Positions 7,117-12,845 of a DNA stretch of 13,024 bases are shown here, one piece after another. Numbering within the stretch: position 1 is the stretch's first letter; every line of letters starts with the position of its first letter. Source of the stretch: an uncultured bacterium. Its GTDB lineage: Bacteria > Cyanobacteriota > Vampirovibrionia > Gastranaerophilales > Gastranaerophilaceae. Made by a program: the position numbers and the translations under genes. Below the pieces are notes generated by a model. That model made no database searches, was not told the DNA's origin, and was given only the letters and a program-made list of their open reading frames with translations. The stretch covers positions 1-13,024 of the forward strand of contig USHE01000037.1 of assembly GCA_900554385.1 (NCBI GenBank), in the 5' to 3' direction.

Positions 7117-8883
7117 ATGATACAAACAACGAATTTATTATCTCAACAAATAAATAAATTACCGAAAGTTCAGGCGGAAAAACAAGAGTCTGCTAAAGCT
7201 GTCCAGCCTCAAAAATATTCAACTTCAGGCTTGCTTTCTTCATATTTGCAAAATATGGCTGTCATTAACAGACCTGTTGTAAAAACTTTTTCGCAAACAT
7301 CTGTGGCACAGGCTGCCCCTGTTAACGAAACAGAAGCACCAAAGAAGATTTTTTACAGGAACAATCTTCGTAGTATGTTTAGACACAATCAGGCTAACAT
7401 TTTAGCAATAATCCCAAGGACATTTAATGCTAAAGATACCAATAAAAACGGATATATAGACGGTGCAGAACAGGGTGGAACTTTTATAAACGCAATTAAT
7501 AGACTGGATGAAGTCAAAGAGGACGGTTTTAATACTCTCCACCTTCTTCCGATAAGTACTCCTGGTAAGGTTAAAGCTATGGGTACCGCAGGGTCTGTGT
7601 ATTCTCCAAAAGATTTGTTGGAGATTGATCCGAAATTGTATGACCCGTCAGCACCGGGAACTGTAAAAGATCAATTTAAAAAATTTATTGATGAATGTCA
7701 TAAACGTGATATCAAGGTGATGCTTGATTTACCTAGTTGTGCGTCTTATGAAATGTTTTTAGAACATCCTGAATGGATGGCTATGGAACGTGACGGACTT
7801 GCGAAAACCCCTCAAGGATGGAACGATATCAGAATGTTTCAGCCTTGGGAAGACGAAGGAAAACGAACTCTTAATCCAAAACTTTTGGAATTGCATAAAC
7901 AGTTTGTTGATATGTGCATAGACCTTGGGGTTGACGGTATAAGAGCCGATGTCGCCAGAGCGAAACCTGTAGAATTCTGGGATATTATAATTCCGTATTC
8001 AAAAATGAGAGATCCGGAATTTGCTTGGCTTGCAGAAACTTATACTTATGAAGATGCTTCTCCGCAGGCAAATATGCCTTATGACAGACCTGAAGATTCA
8101 TTGCGTGCCGGTTTTGATGCCACTTACGGTCAGTACCATATTTTCCATGAGTGGGCTAATGCTCAAACATTCATGGATTACGTAAAAGAAAACCTTGATA
8201 TGTCATACAGATTGGACAGAGGAAAATCCTTGATAGGTTCTTTTGCAACCCACGACGATATTTCTCCAATGTTCCATGGCGGGGCTGATTATTGCAAAAT
8301 GACAGCCGGATTGCAAGCTACAATGCCGATGTTGAACATGTATCAGGTTGACGGTTTCCAAAATGGGGATTATTACCTTTATCCTTATGAAGATAAGTAC
8401 AACCCGAATACTGAATCTGAAAACCATGAAATGACAGTTCACAGAGGAAGACTTGATATTTTTAATGCGTCAAGAAAACCGGGCGGTGATGACGAAACGA
8501 TTAGAACCTTCTTACAGGATGCAAACCAATTGAGAAAAGATTATGCAGACATTGTTGGTCCGCAGGGAACATTTATTGAGCTTGACAAAGTTGACGATAA
8601 AAATGATCAGATAATTGCGTATGCAAGACACAATAATGGTCGTACGCTGCTTGTTCTTGCAAATAAAAATGTTAACCGCGGTGTTGCTTGTAAAGTTAAA
8701 ATTCCGACATTAAAAGCTTCACAAAAACTTTGTAACCTTTTACCGTCGTACGGCAAAGAAAGTATTTTTCAGGCAGTGGATGGAGAATTAAGAGCAGATC
8801 TTGGACCGGCAAGGGTGCATGTCTTTGAAATAGATACTCCGTATATAGAAAACTATACGAGAAATGTTTATAAACAGCATTAA
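7117..8883 (+). CDS. GH13 alpha-amylase-superfamily enzyme, GlgE-like catalytic region, unusual N-terminus (588 aa)
   Basis: This is a (beta/alpha)8 glycoside hydrolase/transferase of GH13. Residues 1-76 are a Q/K/A/P-rich leader without a signal peptide. The barrel starts near 93 with a calcium-type loop DTNKNGYIDGAE (107-118), in the place of the DxNxDGxGD loop seen in many GH13 enzymes. The catalytic residues are present: nucleophile D278 with R276 (GIRADVARAKP), acid/base E307 (AWLAETYT), and H379/D380 (FATHDD). Similarity to GlgE (maltose-1-phosphate maltosyltransferase, GH13_3) is seen in LDLPSC...HPEWM, KPVEFWD..I...DP...LAETYT and NDQIIAYAR. The usual region I Asn-His is replaced by C208-A209. 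GlgE's N-terminal beta domain is absent, since the family is normally about 650-700 aa. A beta-sandwich tail covers about 485-575. Donor and acceptor are unknown. The start lies three bases after the upstream stop, with AAGGG before it. Confidence 0.9.
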   Translation: MIQTTNLLSQQINKLPKVQAEKQESAKAVQPQKYSTSGLLSSYLQNMAVINRPVVKTFSQTSVAQAAPVNETEAPKKIFYRNNLRSMFRHNQANILAIIPRTFNAKDTNKNGYIDGAEQGGTFINAINRLDEVKEDGFNTLHLLPISTPGKVKAMGTAGSVYSPKDLLEIDPKLYDPSAPGTVKDQFKKFIDECHKRDIKVMLDLPSCASYEMFLEHPEWMAMERDGLAKTPQGWNDIRMFQPWEDEGKRTLNPKLLELHKQFVDMCIDLGVDGIRADVARAKPVEFWDIIIPYSKMRDPEFAWLAETYTYEDASPQANMPYDRPEDSLRAGFDATYGQYHIFHEWANAQTFMDYVKENLDMSYRLDRGKSLIGSFATHDDISPMFHGGADYCKMTAGLQATMPMLNMYQVDGFQNGDYYLYPYEDKYNPNTESENHEMTVHRGRLDIFNASRKPGGDDETIRTFLQDANQLRKDYADIVGPQGTFIELDKVDDKNDQIIAYARHNNGRTLLVLANKNVNRGVACKVKIPTLKASQKLCNLLPSYGKESIFQAVDGELRADLGPARVHVFEIDTPYIENYTRNVYKQH

Positions 8884-8902
8884 TTTGGCACACATTAAAT
8901 AA

Positions 8903-8942
8903 ACAAAGAAATACAGCCTGTCCGTTGGCTGTATTTCTTTGT
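8903..8942 (+). terminator. Strong intrinsic terminator after the GH13 gene
   Basis: Two perfectly complementary 16-base arms, ACAAAGAAATACAGCC (8903-8918) and GGCTGTATTTCTTTGT (8927-8942), enclose an 8-base loop. The GC-rich inner stem (ACAGCC/GGCTGT) is followed by a T-rich stretch. The outer A-rich arm mirrors it, so the hairpin could also stop transcription from the other strand. It begins 20 bases after the GH13 stop and closes the 3483-8883 operon. Confidence 0.9.
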
Positions 8943-8985
8943 AAAATCATATATGTAAACTATTAGCCTTTTGGTGATTTTTAGT

Positions 8986-8991
8986 TATAAT
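8986..8991 (+). promoter_or_regulatory. -10 box immediately before the exported-protein gene (possible leaderless start)
   Basis: A perfect TATAAT is followed by only six bases before the ATG at 8998, so the expected transcription start falls on the A of the start codon. A -35 region 17 bases upstream (TTAGCC, 8963-8968) is poor. No Shine-Dalgarno sequence is visible between the terminator and the ATG, which fits a leaderless mRNA. Confidence 0.5.
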
Positions 8992-8997
8992 TTAATT

Positions 8998-9912
8998 ATG
9001 AAAAGATTTTTATTAACTTTAATTTTATGTACAGCTTTTTCTGTTAGTTATGCAGAACCTTCTTATTCTGCACCAATGGATAGTTTTAAACTCAGAATTG
9101 AAAATAACAGGTCAGAAAAAAATACACTTAAACAGATAAAGGCTCTGTTTGACTTGCAGACTAAATATACAAACGTATATGATATCAAAGGGCTTGCATC
9201 TTTATATGCTGATAATTATGTGGATAATGACGGGTATACAAAAAAGGTTTATTTTAAACTAATTCAAGATACATGGGATACGTATCCTGACATTACTTAT
9301 AAAACCGACATAAAAAATATTAAGGTTAATGGGGATTATGCGATTGTAGAAACTTTTGAAACTGCCGTCGCAACAGATGATGAAGATTCCGAGTTGATAG
9401 CAGGTCATGGAGAATTGTATTCAACAGCAACCTGTGTATATTACTTGAAGCGAATTAATGATAGCTGGTTAATATCAGCTGAACACGTTGTTGAAGAACA
9501 ATCAACTCTCAAATATGGTGATGCAAGATTCGTAAAAATGGAGTTGAACGCTCCGTCTTTGATTGGAGCAGGGGAAGAATATACCGCAGAATTGAAAGTA
9601 GATCTTCCAAAAGACCAGATTGTTATTGCGTCTATTAATAAAGAAAGAATAGTTCAGCCGGTTAAAAAAGATAACGAAGTTTTTAAACGTTTGCCTGAAG
9701 AACAAATATTGGAGCGGGTTTTTCATTCTAATACAGATAATATAAATGAGTATGCCGTGGCTTCTGTCGGAATTACTAAGTCAGAAAAAGTTGATGATGA
9801 ATTTATGAAGGTTTACATGAACGGACTCGCTTTCATAATTACACGTGTGAATGTAGTTCCTAAAAATAATTTTGTAAATATCGAGGAATTAAATGTCGAA
9901 CAAACTAAGTAA
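8998..9912 (+). CDS. Exported protein with NTF2-like domain (304 aa)
   Basis: The start at 8998 gives a clear Sec signal peptide: MKR, a hydrophobic core LLTLILCTAFSV and a probable cut after SYA at residue 19. The Cys at 11 is not in a proper lipobox. A longer in-frame start at 8971 would bury the signal and has no ribosome site. Residues about 42-170 look like an NTF2/SnoaL-type cone fold: a helix with LKQIKALFDLQTKY, then LASLYADNYV, then strands ITYKTDIKNIKVNGDYAIVETFE and YYLKRINDSWLISAEHV. A beta-rich C-terminal part (about 175-295) follows and I cannot name it. It is likely periplasmic, and its ligand or enzymatic activity is unknown. The last 20 bases overlap the lspA start, so the pair is probably co-translated. 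Calcium-dependent or housekeeping functions should not be assumed from the fold. Confidence 0.85.
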   Translation: MKRFLLTLILCTAFSVSYAEPSYSAPMDSFKLRIENNRSEKNTLKQIKALFDLQTKYTNVYDIKGLASLYADNYVDNDGYTKKVYFKLIQDTWDTYPDITYKTDIKNIKVNGDYAIVETFETAVATDDEDSELIAGHGELYSTATCVYYLKRINDSWLISAEHVVEEQSTLKYGDARFVKMELNAPSLIGAGEEYTAELKVDLPKDQIVIASINKERIVQPVKKDNEVFKRLPEEQILERVFHSNTDNINEYAVASVGITKSEKVDDEFMKVYMNGLAFIITRVNVVPKNNFVNIEELNVEQTK

Positions 9913-10357
9913 AATCTTTTATTTAATCGTATGCTTTGTGTTTTTTCTTGTGTCAGACCTGTATTTGTCAGATTTGCTTGTGAAAAATATCGCACGAGGG
10001 TACGGATTTTCAAATAATATAATTGCTCTTAATTATGTAAAAAATACGGGTGCTGCATTTAGTATTTTACATGATTCAAGAGAGTTTCTCATCATTATTT
10101 CAGTTGTGGCACTTGTTGTACTTGCCGGTTACATTATAAAACATATCAAATCAATATCAATGAAGGCAATATTTTTTGCATCGCTTCTCGGTGCAGGGAT
10201 TGCAGGAAACCTCCACGAACGTATAGTTTTTGGGTATGTTAGAGATTTCTTTGAGTTAAAATTTGTAGATTTTCCTGTATTTAATATTTCCGATATTTTT
10301 ATTAATATAGGTGTAATAGCCCTGATAATCTTGATTTTGTTGAAGAAAACAAGGTAA
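9893..10357 (+). CDS. lspA: Lipoprotein signal peptidase (signal peptidase II), with an altered conserved motif
   Basis: This inner-membrane aspartyl peptidase removes signal peptides from diacylglyceryl-modified prolipoproteins. The 154-aa length and four hydrophobic helices (about 7-27, 64-83, 89-105, 133-150) fit the family. Conserved elements are D22 in the first helix end, NYVKNTGAAFSIL (47-59) with N51, D118 in VRDFF and N131/D134 in FNISD. D118 and D134 correspond to the catalytic pair of P. aeruginosa LspA (D124, D143; from memory). The usual GNxxDR motif reads GNLHER (105-110), so its Asp is Glu at 109. The N-terminal DQxxK-type motif is also divergent (SDLYLSD). The ribosome site GAGGAA (9883-9888) lies within the end of the upstream gene. 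It is probably active, but diverged. Confidence 0.92.
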   Translation: MSNKLSKIFYLIVCFVFFLVSDLYLSDLLVKNIARGYGFSNNIIALNYVKNTGAAFSILHDSREFLIIISVVALVVLAGYIIKHIKSISMKAIFFASLLGAGIAGNLHERIVFGYVRDFFELKFVDFPVFNISDIFINIGVIALIILILLKKTR

Positions 10358-10358
10358 T

Positions 10359-11270
10359 ATGATTATATATGTTGATGAAAATGATGAATTACAACGTTTG
10401 GACAGTTTCCTGTCAGGAATATTGTCGGAATATTCTCGTTCGAAAATTCAAAAATTTATAAAAGATGGGAATATAACAGTTAATGATGTTATCAAAAAGT
10501 CTGCTTATTTACTCAAAGACAGGGATAAAATCTCAATTAGTCTCCCCGAAGCAAAAGATGTCAAGCTTGAACCTCAAAATCTTCAGCTAGATGTTGTTTA
10601 TGAAGATGAAAATATGCTCGTGATAAACAAGCCATCAGGTATGCTTACTCATCCGACATCTCTGGAACTAGAGAATACTCTTGTGAATGCTCTTTTATAT
10701 AAGTATGGGGATAGTCTTTCGGATGTGAACGGGGAATTCAGACGAGGAATTCTTCATCGTTTGGACAGAAACACATCAGGTCTTTTAATGATTGCCAAAA
10801 ATAACGGTACTCACGAGTATCTGGCAGAACAGATAAAAAGTCACGCTATAATAAAAAAATACCGTGCAATTCTAAAGGGTAATTATCCGCTTGATGAAGA
10901 ACGAATAGAGCTTCCAATCGGGAGAAATCCTAATCAGCCGCATAAAATGATGGTTAGAGAAGATGGAAAACCAAGTACTACAGTTTTAAAAGTTCTAAAA
11001 AGATACGGGGAAGTAACTTTTGTGGAATTGACTTTAATAACCGGTAGAACTCATCAGATACGTGTGCATTCAAGTTACAAAAAGCACCCTGTTTATAATG
11101 ATACTTTGTATGGGGCAGGGAAGGGAAAAGTTAATACTCAGGAGCAGGTGCTGCAATCGTACTATTTGAGGTTTACAAAACCTTTTTCTGATGAGATAAT
11201 AGAGGTGGAAATTGAACCTGACGAAAAAATAACAAAGGTTCTAAATTATTATGAAAGCAGGCAAAAATGA
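10359..11270 (+). CDS. RluA-family 23S rRNA/tRNA pseudouridine synthase (RluD-like)
   Basis: This enzyme isomerises specific uridines to pseudouridine in structured RNA. The 303-aa protein has an N-terminal S4 RNA-binding domain (about 11-62: LQRLDSFLSGILSEYSRSKIQ, then DGNITVNDV). The catalytic domain follows with VINKPSGMLTHP (88-99), the active-site motif HRLDRNTSGLL with D136, and the C-terminal GRTHQIRVH motif. S4 plus RluA catalytic domain and a length near 300 are typical of the RluD/YlyB group, which targets the 23S rRNA helix 69 region or other sites. The precise target cannot be read from sequence. lspA followed by an rluD-type gene is a common pairing (as in B. subtilis lspA-ylyB). 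The start is one base after the lspA stop. Confidence 0.93.
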   Translation: MIIYVDENDELQRLDSFLSGILSEYSRSKIQKFIKDGNITVNDVIKKSAYLLKDRDKISISLPEAKDVKLEPQNLQLDVVYEDENMLVINKPSGMLTHPTSLELENTLVNALLYKYGDSLSDVNGEFRRGILHRLDRNTSGLLMIAKNNGTHEYLAEQIKSHAIIKKYRAILKGNYPLDEERIELPIGRNPNQPHKMMVREDGKPSTTVLKVLKRYGEVTFVELTLITGRTHQIRVHSSYKKHPVYNDTLYGAGKGKVNTQEQVLQSYYLRFTKPFSDEIIEVEIEPDEKITKVLNYYESRQK

Positions 11271-11641
11271 GAAAATTAATGCAAATAATGGCATATCTTG
11301 CGATATTAGGTGTAATGTTCCTTGTAATATTGAATGTCCGTGAAACAATTACGCTGCAAGTTTGGGGACCAAAGTTTGATGCTTCGGCAAATATGGTGTA
11401 CCATTTGACTAAAACTCTTAACGTTGCGTTTTATACGGTATGTGTAATGCTTGCAGGGTTGTTTGCAGGTGTTGCTTTAACATTGCCGTTTTATTTTGCA
11501 GAGTTGGATAAAATTTCAGCTTATCGCAGAGAGCTGGAACGCCGTGATGTGAAATCTGACAGCAGTACTTCTAAAGTTAGAGTTTTGGAAGCGAAAGTTG
11601 AAGTTTTGGAAAAAGCGCTGAGAGATGCGCTTGGCAGATAA
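11267..11641 (+). CDS. Small two-helix membrane protein, LapA/DUF1049-like
   Basis: The 124-aa product has two hydrophobic segments (about 6-23 and 53-78) joined by a short polar loop with VRETITLQVWGP. A C-terminal charged coiled coil (about 80-122) includes RRELERR and the heptad-like VRVLEAKVEVLEKALRDAL. This plan, together with N-V-R-E...L.VWG between the helices, resembles the LapA domain family (DUF1049), inner-membrane assembly or scaffold proteins, one of which (E. coli LapA) works with LapB in lipopolysaccharide biogenesis control. The match is by architecture and a few residues, so a specific function is not claimed. It overlaps the pseudouridine synthase stop by four bases (ATGA) and ends just before a terminator. 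Confidence 0.75.
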   Translation: MRKLMQIMAYLAILGVMFLVILNVRETITLQVWGPKFDASANMVYHLTKTLNVAFYTVCVMLAGLFAGVALTLPFYFAELDKISAYRRELERRDVKSDSSTSKVRVLEAKVEVLEKALRDALGR

Positions 11642-11664
11642 ATTTAAAAGGTTTATATAGCATA

Positions 11665-11690
11665 AAAAGCCCGATTTTACTCGGGCTTTT
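11665..11690. terminator. Bidirectional intrinsic terminator between convergent operons
   Basis: Ten-base perfect arms AAAAGCCCGA (11665-11674) and TCGGGCTTTT (11681-11690) enclose a six-base loop TTTTAC. The T tract follows the + arm and the A tract precedes the - arm, so it can end transcripts from both the lspA operon (+) and the ytxH operon (-). It lies in the 70-base gap between the two. Confidence 0.92.
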
Positions 11691-11711
11691 CTATACATTT
11701 CAGGATTTATT

Positions 11712-11993
11712 TTATTCTTCAGATTTAGCTTCTTTGCCTTCTTTTTGCTGATTAATTACGTTTTGTAATTTTTCTTTTAATTCATCGCCTTTTTTCTGCA
11801 TTTCAGAAACTACATCATCTGCTTTTGATTGAATTTCTTTTACAGTTTCGTTAGCACGTTGTGAAACATCTTTAGCGGTGTCTGCAATTAAAGCACGAGT
11901 TTCTTCGCCTGATTTTGGAGCAAGCAATATTCCCGCAATAGCACCTATTGCACCGCCTACTAAAAATCCTGTTAAAAATTTACCTACTGACAT
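11712..11993 (-). CDS. YtxH-family membrane-anchored protein (distal copy)
   Basis: The 93-aa protein starts MSVGKFLTGF, with a Gly-rich hydrophobic helix (about 6-24) followed directly by LLAPKSGEETRALI (23-36), the YtxH signature. A long charged amphipathic helix rich in K/E/D/Q (37-93) follows, probably a coiled coil. The start at 11993 is chosen over an in-frame ATG at 12017 because AAGGAG lies nine bases before it, and the extra eight residues would be charged and out of family. YtxH proteins are small membrane-associated proteins of general-stress operons in Bacillus; their biochemical function is not established. It is the third gene of the minus-strand operon and resembles the first gene in its helix and APKSGEE motif. 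Confidence 0.88.
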   Translation of the reverse strand: MSVGKFLTGFLVGGAIGAIAGILLAPKSGEETRALIADTAKDVSQRANETVKEIQSKADDVVSEMQKKGDELKEKLQNVINQQKEGKEAKSEE

Positions 11994-12063
11994 TTTATTA
12001 CACTCCTTTTCTTTCATTTTTATTGTTTCAATAGTCTTGAGAAATTTTCATTACCCGAAACTA

Positions 12064-12426
12064 CTATTTTTTCTTAAACATTTTATAAACCGTTGTGAAA
12101 CCTTTAATCATGCCGCCAATGATAGATTCTGAAACCATTTTAGTTTTTCCGAATACTTTATCTACGGCATTTTTAAAACTATCAACTCCTTGATCTGTGT
12201 TTTTAACTATAGCGTTTATCGAACGCAGCGTTTCATTCAGCTCGTTTAGGGTTGGTTTTAATTCTGTGTTTATTATTAAGGTTGTTTCGTTTACATTTTT
12301 TGATAATTTGATTAAGTCATAGAGTAACTTTACCAGAAAGCCTCCGACTATGATAACTACAATGCCGGTCGCCCAGGCAAGGAAAGTTAATCCTTGATTT
12401 AATGCAATTTGAGAAGTTAAGTCCAT
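12064..12426 (-). CDS. DUF948 / YtxG-like membrane protein
   Basis: The 120-aa product has one N-terminal membrane helix (about 14-36: TFLAWATGIVVIIVGGFLV) and then an amphipathic helical region (36-95). That region contains LYDLIKLSKNVNETTLIINTE and ELKPTLNELNETLRSINAIV, the pattern typical of DUF948 (B. subtilis YtxG). It ends in a hydrophobic/basic tail (GMIKGFTTVYKMFKKK). A Shine-Dalgarno-like AAGGAAA precedes the ATG at 12426. In Bacillus, ytxG (DUF948) and ytxH are adjacent in one operon, so the neighbours support the assignment. It is expected to be anchored in the inner membrane with a long soluble coiled coil; a molecular role is not known. Confidence 0.85.
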   Translation of the reverse strand: MDLTSQIALNQGLTFLAWATGIVVIIVGGFLVKLLYDLIKLSKNVNETTLIINTELKPTLNELNETLRSINAIVKNTDQGVDSFKNAVDKVFGKTKMVSESIIGGMIKGFTTVYKMFKKK

Positions 12427-12469
12427 TATTGTTTCCTTTACTGTTTAAGCTTTTAGTGTGAAGTTCGGA

Positions 12470-12781
12470 TTAATAATCAAAATTATTTTCAGCAGATTCT
12501 AATTCTTTAGCTTTCTGCATTTTTTTTGATTTTACCATGTTGTTAAATTTTCTCAATTGCCTTTCAAGCTTATATTTCATCAAATCAATATTTTCGAGAG
12601 CTTGTTTTTTCGCTTCTCTAATTTCCGGTGAATGCTTTTCGTACAATTCGCAAGCAGCATCCTTTATTTCACGTCTTGATTCTTCGCCCGATTTTGGAGC
12701 ATAAAGTACTCCTGCGACAAGCCCGCCTATAACACCGGCTAAAAGCCCCATTCCAAACGCAAATGTTTTATTTTTACTCAT
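12470..12781 (-). CDS. YtxH-family membrane-anchored protein (proximal copy)
   Basis: The 103-aa protein has a Gly-rich hydrophobic helix (about 7-27) followed by the YtxH signature YAPKSGEESRREI (27-39) and a strongly charged, probably helical tail (40-103) with many Lys, Glu and Arg. GAGG lies a few bases before the ATG at 12781. It is the first gene of the minus-strand operon, preceded by an extended -10 promoter. Its helix-plus-APKSGEE block matches the distal ytxH gene at 11712-11993, but the tails differ: this one is more basic and ends in an acidic SAENNFDY. The two probably arose by duplication. Confidence 0.88.
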   Translation of the reverse strand: MSKNKTFAFGMGLLAGVIGGLVAGVLYAPKSGEESRREIKDAACELYEKHSPEIREAKKQALENIDLMKYKLERQLRKFNNMVKSKKMQKAKELESAENNFDY

Positions 12782-12812
12782 AAATAACCTCGACTTTCGT
12801 TTTTTGAATTTT

Positions 12813-12840
12813 ATTATATCATATTTTTTTTAAATTACAA
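12813..12840 (-). promoter_or_regulatory. Extended -10 promoter of the ytxH operon
   Basis: Read on the minus strand, TTGTAA (12835-12840) and TATAAT (12813-12818) are separated by 16 bases, and TG one base before the -10 gives TGATATAAT. Transcription would start near 12806, about 25 bases before the ATG at 12781. No sigma-B- or sigma-H-type elements, as used for ytxGHJ in Bacillus, are evident. Confidence 0.65.
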
Positions 12841-12845
12841 GCAGA

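Noticed and set aside
7117..7344. Signal peptide on the GH13 protein
   Set aside because: The first 76 residues are polar and lack a hydrophobic core, so export by Sec is not supported.
8971..8997. Longer start (TTG/GTG) for the exported NTF2-like protein
   Set aside because: It has no ribosome site, overlaps the promoter -10 region and would place nine extra residues before a clear signal peptide.
8998..9036. Lipoprotein signal in the NTF2-like protein, suggested by a Cys at residue 11 and the adjacent lspA
   Set aside because: The residues before the Cys are LIL, not a lipobox, and the Cys lies inside the hydrophobic core and not at its end.
11994..12017. Upstream ATG for the distal ytxH gene
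   Set aside because: The AAGGAG ribosome site lies between this ATG and the ATG at 11993, so the downstream start is favoured.
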